A stretch of 64,000 nucleotides of DNA from Styela clava. Taxonomy: Eukaryota; Chordata; Ascidiacea; Stolidobranchia; Styelidae. The translations under genes were made by a program, and so were the position numbers. This document shows, one piece after another, positions 38,267 to 48,232 of the stretch. The stretch lies in contig NC_135262.1 in the NCBI RefSeq assembly GCF_964204865.1, forward strand, positions 5,890,001 through 5,954,000, read 5' to 3'. The notes beneath the pieces are model-generated. The model ran no database searches, had not been told where the DNA came from, and worked only from the letters and a program-made list of their open reading frames with translations. Within the stretch, counting starts at the first letter, position 1; the number at the start of each line of letters is the position of its first letter.

Positions 38267-40069
38267 CAGTGGTTCTCAAACTTTTTGAGCCGCGCCCCCC
38301 TTTGAAAATTTTTACAAACTTCGCTCCCCCCCTCTTTTTGCTTTGAAAAAATGCTTTTGTGATGGGCAGGTTGCTATATATTAAGATGGCGCTATAATAG
38401 TGTTGGTCTCATAGCGTCATTGCTCAGATTGTTTAGGCATAAAACGCTTCGGAGTACAACTTCGCCATTCACTGTCGTATGTATAAAGCCAAATAATTGT
38501 TGGTCATCATACATTTTCGTTTTCCCCCTCAGTTTGCAATACCTGGTAAAATCAAACTAATTTTAAAGTAAAACTAAACACGTAAAATTTGTTTAATTCC
38601 TCACTATTGAGCGATGCCAAAATTATTTACTGTGTGTTAAAAATAAGCTAATATTACAGACTTCTTGGCTTGCCTAACGTTTCAAACAAAATGGAGAAGT
38701 ACAAATGAATTCATGTAAATTTAAAAGCAGTTCATTTTTTAATAGTTATTATGCTTGTGGACGTTTCCCCGACCCTTGACCGCTGAAAAATAAAGTCGCT
38801 AAGGCGTTTGCAATTGCATTTTGTTTAAATCTCGATTGTTTTCGTAAGCGTGGCGTGCTATTTAAGCTGTAAAAATCTTAACTTAGGTGTTTAATCTCCT
38901 TAAATCAGAAATTTCCCTCGACATATTCTTGTGTCGCGAAGACGATTATAATTACTTTTTTTGTGCTCGAATGGAACCATGACACCTCTGAGGAAAACGA
39001 GTTAGTTTTTATTATATAATCATCAGCGACAACGCTAAAGATAGAATAAAGTAGTGAATCTGCAACCAAATATTTCTTTATTGTAAAAGCGAGATTATAA
39101 AATACTAAAAATAAAACGGAAAACACCATGAGTTTTGTTTTGGGGTGGACCGCGACAGATTAAAAACACATTCTTAGACATTGCAAATCTTATAAATTCC
39201 TTGTGCCTGCGGCACACCAGTAGTGTTCTAAAACTACCGACTTGAAAAAAATTTTACTGCGTGGGATTTTATCGAAGACTAAGGAATTTCTGTAACGGTG
39301 TTAAAATTAATCGAGCATTGCAATAGAGCGGAGTAGGAGTTGCAGGGACAGCTCATAATGGTGAAATTGGCAAGAATACAAATCAAAACAAAATGTAATC
39401 GGGCACTTTGCCACACATTTTTATGGTTACCGTGGTATTTTGGAGTAGTGGTGCTTTCATTTTATCGACGCAATCGCAGATTTAATTTATCACAATTAAA
39501 TGAATAAAGCAACCATTTCAAATAAGTATATCGGTCATGGATTGAATATTTTATTCAACAGGAAAACCATTACATATCCGTTGACAAAGTCGGCTCTTAT
39601 AGCGACTGGCGTAATCTCGAGGACTGACTCAGGATCCGTACCGCGGGGATTTGGAGTCGATGAATATGTATTTTAATTGTACTAAATTGAATATACTTTC
39701 TGGGATATTATACCAGATCTTTCTAATGAAGACAACGAATTCGCATGAGTGCAATATATATCAAAACTAAATATAATCGGGTAGTTGGTCACACTTTAAT
39801 ATGTCCGCGGATTGGCGTGGTATTTTAGATCGGTAATGAGTTTATTTTGACATGAGTCGCCGCAACCGCGAGTTACCTTGAACACAAATGAATTAAAATA
39901 GAGAGACATTTTGAATGATTGTAGTTATTACCAGACAGAAAAATGTATTATACCACGAAAAAGCCGGTATTTTTAACGAACGTGGAGACCGTTTCAGGAG
40001 CCGTTACATGTAAATTTCCGATTTCATCTTGTGCCCCCTCGCGCCCCCCCCCCAGTTTAAGAACCACTG
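38267..40069. mobile_element. Non-autonomous hAT transposon, 1.8 kb, unit 2 only
   Basis: TSD TTCTAGAG/TTCTAGAT lies at 38259-38266 and 40070-40077. The left end is CAGTGGTTCTCAAACTTTTT, and the complement of the right end is CAGTGGTTCTTAAACTGGGG. C-runs sit inside both ends. The interior holds an imperfect direct duplication ('aatcgggcactttgccacac' near 39397 against 'aatcgggtagttggtcacac' near 39775). No transposase frame is seen. The orthologous site in unit 3 ('aaatctagatgaag' near 43933) is empty. The element ends 46 bp downstream of the copy-2 stop codon. Confidence 0.88.
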
Positions 40070-40114
40070 TTCTAGATGAAGAAGAAGAATGTATTCAATT
40101 TTTATGATACAAGT

Positions 40115-41182
40115 CTAAAAAATATCTTTTTCACACAAAGCAGGATATGTAGCAGTACACGGTACATCATCAACGCCGACTCTATTATGAGTAGTTTGAA
40201 ATGACAAGCAATCTCCAGAATGATTTGGTTCTCCCGAAATAAACTGAGTGTTGGAGTTTGAAGCAATAACTCCGTCCGAATAAACATATCTTCCTTCTTG
40301 TTGTATATCATTCAGTCCAATCCAATATCGTCCGAGTTTGTTCCGAACCAATTCTATAATTTGCTTTCGAACCTGACAATAATGTATTCACGTTACAAGG
40401 ATTCACAATATAAACTGACTGATTGAATATTAGTTATGGCAAGACGGATAAACGACTGTCCTACTTTAATAGATAGGGCTATATTTGAAACAAATAAAAG
40501 TAATAGCCTTCTAGCAAAAAATTTAATCTTCGAGCACTGAAAATTGCAAAGCGATTGGTCCAGTAATCAAAGAGAAAAGCGATTTTTTCTGTGACAAAAA
40601 ACAATATGATAACAAAACGATCGTTATGTCCACTACCGTGTCCAATAAAGTAACCAAGTCAAAAAAGTAATAGCCTACCTGCGTATCACGCATTCCTTTT
40701 GCAGCTAGTCTAGAACTTTTCGCCTCACAAAAAGACTTCGCTGCTTCCCAATTGATTACTGAATCTCCAAACAAATATCTGTATTTTCCTCCAGTTGTAA
40801 CCCAACCGTCATCAAGTAACTGAAATTTATCCTCTAATTCCTTTATTCGTTCCTCAAACGTCGTAATTACTTCTTGGGGAACCTCTCCTTTTGGGCCACG
40901 ATCACCTGGCAATCCAATAGGGCCAATAGGTCCCCGAAGGCCTCTCTCACCCTTTGTTCCAATTCCCCCTTTCGGACCCACTGGTCCCGGAGCACCTTTT
41001 GGCCCTATGGGCCCTGTTGCACCTCGCTTACCAGGTCTTCCCGGACGACCAATAGGAAGATCCCAATCGAGTTCAAATGAGAGTTTAGGCTTTGCAAGAG
41101 TAGTGTCGTACTCCACCGAACACGCAGAATCACCATGCACTACAGCGCAAAATGTTATCAAAACGGCAACAAACAAATACAT
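40115..41182 (-). CDS. Collectin (collagen-like plus C-type lectin domain), copy 2
   Basis: Exons are 41182-40679 (504 nt) and 40372-40115 (258 nt), joined in phase 0 through a 306-nt intron, giving 253 residues. The architecture is that of copy 1: signal peptide, 19 Gly-X-Y triplets, neck and a lectin domain with four cysteines, GEPN and VDD. It differs from copies 1 and 3 at shared positions: P for T in the 'GL-GDRG' triplet, T for R in the neck ('[13 protein letters not shown]'), and '[15 protein letters not shown]' in the lectin domain. Its intron and proximal promoter also differ most from the others. The first plausible minus-strand AATAAA downstream is inside the 1.8-kb hAT insertion (39846-39841), so its 3'UTR may be transposon-derived. 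Confidence 0.9.
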
Positions 41183-41209
41183 AATGTTGCTATTTTTTGA
41201 TTACAATAA

Positions 41210-41212
41210 CTG
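41210..41212 (-). promoter_or_regulatory. Candidate 3' splice site 27 nt upstream of the copy-2 ATG
   Basis: A 'tttgCAG' stands at the same distance from the ATG as in the other two copies, although the sequence just upstream differs here. It could be a cis acceptor or a trans-splice acceptor. Confidence 0.4.
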
Positions 41213-41299
41213 CAAACATGAAACATGAAATAATTCAATTCTCGTCTGACTGGTTTCACCATATACAATTAGTTGACTTAGAATTGACGTGGCACATCA

Positions 41300-41580
41300 G
41301 GCTAAGCGTTACGAAAACGCTCGCCATCGCACCTCTGATTACCTTGCGTGGGTTCGCTGGTTTGAATCCCACGCGGGGATAGTTATGTGCGAGAGGATTG
41401 ACGGAATCCTCGTCACCGTACGGTGACTTGCGTAACCGCTGATCGGTTACGGCTTCCTCGCCATCAAGTTCATGCCTCCGAAAACAAATAACTGGCTAAC
41501 TAATCTTAAACCCGACATGGTTTGGTAACCGGACGATAGTCCGGGCTTCGTCATGTGATTGAGCCGTCTTATCGACAAAA
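41300..41580 (+). repeat. tRNA-derived SINE family S, unit 2 copy (best head)
   Basis: The head carries an A-box-like 'ggctaagcgtta' and a B-box-like 'ggtttgaatccc', followed by the family body ('gtgcgagaggattgacgg', 'cgtaaccgctgatcgg', 'caaataactggctaac'). This is the arrangement of a Pol III-transcribed tRNA-derived SINE. Confidence 0.75.
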
Positions 41581-42199
41581 CACGTCAAGTTGATTCCCTT
41601 TACCTTGCTCATCGACAATATCTGTCTCGTGAGTGTCCAAAAGCGTCAGTTATATGCGGTTTACAACCTAATATGCTATAATTTGTTATAGTCATAGCAG
41701 CTCTTGCCTCCGAGCAATTTAGTGGTCGCGCGCAACTCCGCTGGGAGATCAATATCGGTGTTTACTTATGCGCAATTCTAAGTTCAATTTTTTATCGTCA
41801 CAGTAGCTCTTGGCTATTCAGCTGTCGCCGTGACTTAGCTAGGAGATAAGTTTCCTTTGTTTCTTAGTAAGTGCGCTTCACCTTGCTTGAGCCAATTTTT
41901 TTGAAAAAATAAAGCCATCAAGCTTCTTAATAAACTAACAGTTGCCGTTACTTACAGAAAATACCAAAAAAATAATGTTCAGAGGAAAGAAAGCAATTCT
42001 GAAAATATTTTTTATGTCATAGTCTGGTTAAAAAGAGTGCATCAAGATTCGATTTTGCAGTCTTTTTAATATCCGAGTTACCTCTTCCATTAATTTTTGG
42101 GTCTACCCTCTTTTTCCCTCTATTTTCCCTTTACCCTGGAATAAATATATAATTCCTATCCAAAGTACAGTAGGCTAATTAGAGGAGTAAACAAATTTG

Positions 42200-42308
42200 G
42201 GCGCTCTTGAAGTATGTTCACCAACATGGCGCACAACCTGAACCCTAACCTGGTACACATACTATGTTCAGGTTGTGCGCCATCTTGGTGTACATACTTC
42301 CGGAGCCC
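42200..42308. mobile_element. MITE family A, palindromic short variant (109 bp), unit 2 only
   Basis: It is flanked by a perfect 8-bp TSD, CAAATTTG, at 42192-42199 and 42309-42316. Units 1 and 3 have the single uninterrupted CAAATTTG at 36830-36837 and 46567-46574. It is nearly a perfect inverted repeat: 'gaagtatgttcaccaacatg' against the complement of 'catcttggtgtacatacttc'. Confidence 0.88.
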
Positions 42309-42337
42309 CAAATTTGTACTTGTTCTTACTTATAGAG

Positions 42338-42625
42338 CAGACATGGGCGAACTACGGCCCGTTGGGGAGTTCAATCTGACCCGCTTGATGCTGCCACCAC
42401 CAAACTAAAACCAAATTTTGAAGATGAGCTAAAAATAGCTCAAGAATTTTGATGAGATTGGGATTAAATTTAGTTTTGGCACGAGGCTTATTGTTACCCA
42501 CTTTTTCTTTTGTAACACTGTAAATATTGTTCCTAAAATGTAATATTATAAGTCACACTTACATAGCCCGCCAGGCTAGGTAGGTAAATTTTTTGCCCCT
42601 GGTCCAAAAACCTTGCCCGCCACTG
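42338..42625. mobile_element. hAT MITE family B, unit 2 copy (288 bp)
   Basis: The flanks are TTATAGAG (42330-42337, decayed) and TCCTAGAG (42626-42633). It is the same insertion as 36859-37146 by position and sequence, inherited through duplication of units 1 and 2. Confidence 0.85.
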
Positions 42626-43948
42626 TCCTAGAGTTTACTTTCCAGGTTAAAAAAAAACTGTAGGTATTATGCAGAACGCGATGACTCAATATTACTTCCT
42701 TGATTTCCCAAAAACTATTGACATGACCAACAAACAGGGCTAATTACCTCATCATGTGAGAAGCCAGCATGCAAATTTCAAGAGTCATCATATTTTAAAA
42801 AAGATAAGTTATACATTTTGTGCGCTTTGCTAAGCACGGTATTAAAACAAATCAGCTTTTAGCTGCAACCCAAGCATGAGAATCTTCCTATTGTGGAGCC
42901 GCTAGACAAAAATAACAGTTTCATCTGGATAGTTTATTGGATAATGCAACGACAGATGTATTAACAGCAACCGGAATGGAAAAAATTAACGTGCTTTTCG
43001 AATTTATCCATTATCTGATTGGTTCGATGCTAAATGGCTGGAGAAATGGCTAAATGGCTAAACAGAAATGGGAAAAAAACGTCCGACACTTAATTTAAAA
43101 TTTTTAACTTTGATTAAATACATAGCCTAAGCATGTCAAGTGTCATTTAACCTGAAATTATAGCCCGGAGAACATATTTGAAGGGTCGTAAGGGTATAAA
43201 AAATATGGAACATGATTATTTATATAAGTAATGTAAAAAACAAGCAGTTAAGTTTGAAGAAAAATGTCAAATTTTTATATGCCAAATAAATGAATATAAC
43301 TCGTGGTAAGATTTATTTTAATATACGTCATCAAGACTCCTATCCGCAGCCATTTAGCATCGAACCAATCAGATAATGGATAAATTCAAAAAGCACGTTA
43401 ATTTTTTCCATTCCGGTTGCTGTTAATACATCTGTCGTTTACCGATTTTGAGAGTCATATTGCCTAACCTAGCGCCTGGACGTGAGCGTTGCATTGGAAT
43501 TTCTCGAATATTAGACACAAAATGGAAGTATGGTTAGCCCCAACTATCGTTGCTACTGTGGAAAAATTTTCAGCACTCAATGACGGTAGATGTCGCTTTT
43601 TTTAATTTTTTCAAATTCACACAAACACTGTTGTATGATATACAACTTTATGCGACATCTCCTATCACAGTTGCAACAATTGGCTGTCATTTTGCTAATG
43701 TCTCGGTATTCACTTGACCACTGTGTCCATATATTTGCACTTGTTTATTTCAGATCTTGTTGTCGTTACCCAGTCTCGGAAAAAGGATAACTATCAGCTG
43801 CACAGTGAAATAAATACACCTAAAATTCTTTCTTTAACTCTATTTATTTTGAGACTACTTTCTGAAGACGTGTCTGAAGTTGCCTGGATAAAATTGACAG
43901 ATCACAACAACCAATAGAGCAGTCTAAAGTCTAAATCTAGATGAAGAG

Positions 43949-44585
43949 CGGTCTTACTACTTACTGAACGGTCTTACTACTTACTGAATACAGCGCGAAA
44001 CACCGCAAAGAGCGCAAAACAGCGCGAAACAGCGCAAAACAGAGGGAAACAGCGCAAAACAGTGTGGAAACAGCGCAAAACAGAGGGAAACAGTGTGAAG
44101 CAGAAAAAAAATTTTGCAATGAGTTCGGGGCACCTTGTTTTGAGTTGGAGTACCACGGCAGCAAATTAAAAACACAAACCAACGTATGTAGCCAGTACAA
44201 CACAACCTGAAAATAGTATGTGTGTGTGTGTGTAGCGGATTCAGGTTATGCGACATATTGCTGCACATACTTCTGGAGCACCAAAAAGGTAGATAAAATT
44301 TCGCATGATGACCTATAATCCGGTACATAACCTTGTAAATATGCCGGAAATAGCGCCATAAAACCATGGCGAGAGGCGCCGTGGTTCTTTCGTGGCAGGA
44401 GGTGGTAATGACTGCGTCTCCTGTTTTGCGCTGTTTCCCTCTGTTTTGCGCTGGTTTCCTTCTGTTTCGCGCTGTTTTCCTCTCTTTTGCGCTGTTTCGC
44501 GCTATTTTGCGCTGTTTCGCACTCTTTTGCGCTGTTTTGCGCTCTTTGCGGTGTTTCGCGCTGTATTCAGTAAGTAGTAAGACCC
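43949..44585. mobile_element. Foldback-type element with arrays of ~10-bp repeats, unit 3 only
   Basis: It is flanked by a perfect 9-bp duplication, GATGAAGAG, at 43940-43948 and 44586-44594. The terminal inverted repeats exceed 50 bp and begin 'gtcttactacttactgaata'. The left 20 bp are duplicated in tandem. Each arm continues into degenerate decamers of type CAGCGCAAAA/CAGCGCGAAA (left arm) and their complement (right arm, 44420-44565). The centre holds non-repetitive sequence and part of a family-A MITE (44203-44287). 9-bp TSDs are known from Mutator-like elements, but no transposase is present, so the class is open. Confidence 0.8.
44203..44287 (-). mobile_element. MITE family A fragment nested in the foldback element
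   Basis: 'Cacaacctgaaaatagtatg' leads into a (GT)n run, and the fragment ends 'gcacatacttctggagcacc', matching the palindromic variant of the family. Confidence 0.6.
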
Positions 44586-44622
44586 GATGAAGAGTAATGT
44601 TTTCAATTTCTATGATATAAGT

Positions 44623-45650
44623 CTAAAAAATATCTTTTTCGCACAAAGCAGGATATGCAGTGGTACACGGTGTATCATCAACACCGACGTTACCATGATT
44701 AGTTTGAATTGTCAAGCAATCTCCAGAATGATTTGGTTCTCCCGAAATAAACTGCGTGTTGGAGCTTGAAGCAACAACTCCGTCCGAATAAACATATCTT
44801 CCTTCTTGTTGTATATCATTCAGTCCAATCCAATATCGTCCGAGTTTGTTCCGAACTAATTCTATAATTTGCTTTCGAACCTGACAATAATGTATTCACG
44901 TTACAAGGATTTAAAATATGTGTGCGCAAAACAAGCTTACGCAATGACTGATTGAATATTAATTAGTAAATGCATTTCAGATAAACGACTGCTCTAGTTT
45001 ATTGTTGAGACTGAAATTATTGAGGTTGACGTAGGCTTACGTTTGAATAATGCCACGGAAAGATTTTTAAAATAGTATTTTATGAGCATCTATAAGTCGG
45101 GAATATCCGTAAAGTAAAAAATAGAAACCAAATCAAAATATATTACCTGCGTATCTCGCATTCCTTTTGCAGCTAGTCTGGAACTTTTCGACTCACAAAA
45201 AGACTTTGCTGCTTGCCAATTGAGAACTGAATCTCCAAATAAATATCTGTATTTTCCTCCAATTGTAACCCAACCGTCATCGAGTAGCTGAAATTTATCC
45301 TCTAATTCCTTTATTCGTTCCTCAAATCTCGTAATTACTTCTTGGGGAACTTCTCCTTTTGGGCCACGATCACCTGTCAATCCAATGGGGCCAATTGGTC
45401 CTTGAAGTCCCCTCTCACCCTTTGCTCCGATTCCCCCTTTCGGACCCACTGATCCCGGGGCACCTTTTGGCCCTATGGGCCCTGTTGCACCTCGCTTACC
45501 AGGTCTTCCCGGACGACTAATAGGAAGATCCCAGTCCAGTTCAAATGAGAGTTTAGGCTTTGCAAGACTAGTGTCGTACTCCACGGAACATGCAGAATCA
45601 CCACGTACTACGGCGAAGAATGTTATCAAAACGGCAAAAAACAAATACAT
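44623..45650 (-). CDS. Collectin (collagen-like plus C-type lectin domain), copy 3
   Basis: Exons are 45650-45147 (504 nt) and 44880-44623 (258 nt), with a 266-nt intron, giving 253 residues. The layout is the same as copies 1 and 2. Two differences stand out. The first collagen glycine is Ser ('[10 protein letters not shown]'), so the triple-helix region starts one triplet later. The lectin tail reads '[18 protein letters not shown]', keeping the four cysteines and GEPN. Neck and lectin residues agree with copy 1 more than with copy 2. The stop codon is 37 bp from the edge of the foldback element, so the 3'UTR must run into that element. Confidence 0.9.
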
Positions 45651-45677
45651 AACGTTGCTATTTTTTAATTACAATAA

Positions 45678-45680
45678 CTG
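45678..45680 (-). promoter_or_regulatory. Candidate 3' splice site 27 nt upstream of the copy-3 ATG
   Basis: The sequence is 'ttcgCAG' followed by a 27-nt leader, positionally identical to copies 1 and 2. Confidence 0.4.
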
Positions 45681-45764
45681 CGAACAATAAAAACATGAAA
45701 TAATTCAATCATTTAATTTTCGTCTGGCTGGTTTCACCAAATCCAATGAGTCAATCAGAATTCG

Positions 45765-45955
45765 CGCGACTCATCGGGCTAAGCTTTAGGAACAGTGATT
45801 ACCTTGCGTGGTTTCGCAGGTTTAAATCAGATGCGTAGATAGTTACGTGCAAGAGGATTGCTGGACTCGTCGCCGCTGTAGGTTGAGTCACGTAACCGCT
45901 GGGTCACCATCAAGTCTATGCTTCCGAAAACAAATAACTAGCTGATCGCAAAATT
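45765..45955 (+). repeat. tRNA-derived SINE family S, unit 3 copy
   Basis: It has the head 'catcgggctaagcttta', a decayed B box 'caggtttaaatcag', and the body 'gcaagaggattgctggact'. It is orthologous to the SINEs of units 1 and 2. Confidence 0.65.
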
Positions 45956-47140
45956 CGTTATAGTCATAGCAACTCTGGCCCTGAGCAAGTTTGTGGCCAC
46001 GCGCAACTTGGTGCTTAATTCTACACTTCAATTTTTTATATCCGCGGTAGCTCTTGGCTATTCAGTGGTCTCCCGGACTTAGCTTGGAGATCAGTTTCCT
46101 TTATTTCTCAGTGAGTGCGTTTGACCTTGCTATGAGCAAATTTCCTTCAAGCTTCTTAACAATCGACAGTTATTTGTGAAAATACCAAAAGAATGATGTT
46201 CGGAGAAAATAAGGCAGCTCTAACTCAATAAATTAGGCCGTTTGCTATTTCATTTCATCTCAAATCTGGTTCAAAAGAGTGCGTCAATTTCCGATTTTGC
46301 TTTTTTAAAATTAGTTATTTTTTTTATTAAGTTTTGAACCGTTTACTTTTCAAGTCCATATCAAATTTCAATAAAGAAGATTACCTGCAGCATAGGCAGT
46401 ACTAAAAAACCTTAGCCTAAGCTTCCGAGATAAATATCTGGTCAAACAATCTCATACCCATTGCGGACTGGTAACTAGACAATGGACTCGTCTTATCGGG
46501 TTCCTCTTCACCGGGATGATATGTAATTCCTATCCTGAGTACTAGTAGGCTATTTAGTGCAGTAAACAAATTTGTACCTGTCCTTAACTTTTAGAGTTTA
46601 CTCTCAAATCAATAGAATAAACGTAATCATGCAGAACAGACTCAAGATTATTTCCTGGTTCTCTCACAAAGCGGAAACCAATAAAGAAAACAGTTTGAAT
46701 TCTGCAGAAACCCACGACTTAATATTACTTCCTCGATATCCAATGACATGGCCAACAAACGGGGCTGATTACCGCATCATGTGAGAAGTCAGTATGCAAA
46801 TTTTAAGAGTCATCATATTTGAAGAAAAGATAAATTCTAGTGCGCTTTGAATAACATAATCTCAAAACAAACGCTGATATCTGGATAGTTTATTGGATAT
46901 AAAGAAAAAAAACGTAGGACATATGATACACGAAATTTTATACTAGATTAACTTCCATCAAATACACATTTTTAATTCAATGATCAAAAATTTGTTGGAA
47001 ACCTAAAATTTCAAAGCTTCTGCGTCTACGTTATAAAAAGATAGGGAACATGATTATTAAAGTAATGTGAATACAAGCAGTTAAGAACAAAAGTTAAAGT
47101 GTTAATTTTTATATTCCAAAATAACTTTTGAAGATAAAAT

Positions 47141-47879
47141 TTTATCATCAGACATGAGTCAATTTGTTTGCAGGATCATTAACGGCTTCCTACACATACA
47201 CCATCAAACATGCCACAGTCGCTTCCATCTGGTCTCTTATCTTTCTGTATTTCCTCTTCCATGACATATAAATATGAACTTCTATTCCATTTAAGTGACG
47301 CAGCTTATTTCTGTATCTCTCTTCATATTTTATACAGAATACAACAAAATTGAAAAAAAAATCGTAAAAATAGGAAAAAATGATCTTGAATAACAGCATG
47401 AAAAAAGCTGATTATAATCATATAATGATATTATTATATAAGTTGTCGAAATATGGGAACAACATAAACAAATATAGCAAAATTTCTCAAAAAACTTAGT
47501 GTGGTATTAATACTAGAAACTCTAGCATGGGTATGTCCAAATAATCCAGTATAAACAGAATTAAAACTGATACTACTTTAATATACCAGAAATCGACATT
47601 TTTTGTGAAATTTGCCACCCTTATGAAATTATCAAATCAAAATTTAGTATATATCATAACTTTCAGAAAAATTAAATATTTTGCACGATTTGAAATAGCA
47701 AGAATTGAAAGGCTATTCTGACACTATTACTGCCCAAGAGCAAAATGCTTCTAAAGCCATTATTATAAGTAAATTCATGAATTCAAGCGAGTAAAATTTG
47801 AACCTTTTCAAGGATTTCCACCACGAGGAAATTTGATTCGATAGGTAAACTATGTCGTTAACAAGCAAAATCAAGATTC
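47141..47879. other. Intergenic sequence between the collectin array and NCKAP1
   Basis: AT-rich with no gene or repeat that I recognise. It is downstream of NCKAP1 and upstream of collectin copy 3, so it may include distal promoter sequence of that copy. Confidence 0.5.
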
Positions 47880-47887
47880 CTCTAGTT

Positions 47888-48187
47888 CAGTGGTTCTCTA
47901 ACGATGGGGCACGCCCCACGAGGGGGACGTAGAAAATTTTTTGAGGAGGCGTGAAGCTAATTAAAAATATTTGATTCGATTTAGATCTTGCCCGCCTTAT
48001 TTGTTTTTAAAACTTATTTATTTCATTATTTACACTCCATCCACACATTTTCAACGTGTTTTTGAATGACGCATAATTTCGCTGTACTATCTGTTATTTG
48101 TAGCTTATTGTTAGCTAGTTATTTTTCAGGTGGGGACTTGACAAATTGTTAAAAGGGGGCACGGCTTGAAAGGTCCGAGAACCACTG
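47888..48187. mobile_element. hAT MITE, 300 bp, just downstream of the NCKAP1 stop
   Basis: TSD CTCTAGTT/CTCTCGTT lies at 47880-47887 and 48188-48195 (7 of 8 match). The left end is CAGTGGTTCTCTAACGATGG, and the complement of the right end is CAGTGGTTCTCGGACC. It begins 46 bp after the NCKAP1 stop codon and contains the first minus-strand AATAAA (TTTATT at 48017-48022) downstream of that stop. Confidence 0.85.
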
Positions 48188-48232
48188 CTCTCGTTATTGG
48201 CTAGTTGGGCATCAAAGTGAACACTTTTTCCA

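Larger units (their letters stand above)
33236..47140 (-). repeat. Tandem segmental triplication carrying the collectin genes
   Basis: There are three units: about 33236-37700, 37701-43318 and 43319-47140. Each starts with the same left motif ('gaaccaatcagataatag'-type sequence at about 33290, 37750 and 43361). Each then carries collectin exon 2, exon 1, a SINE copy and a shared right part ending near 'atgaatataactcgtgg' (about 37675 and 43292). Unit lengths differ mainly because of later transposon insertions. All units share orientation, which fits unequal crossing over. Confidence 0.85.

Noticed and set aside
44005..44565. Regularly spaced short repeats that might look like a CRISPR array
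   Set aside because: The units are ~10 bp, degenerate, without unique spacers, and form inverted arms of an element with a 9-bp TSD in a eukaryotic genome.
43961..44590. Overlapping frames rich in Cys, Phe, Ala, Leu and Arg (for example 'CFALFRAV' repeats)
   Set aside because: They are translations of the decamer arrays of the foldback element, present in several frames and both strands.
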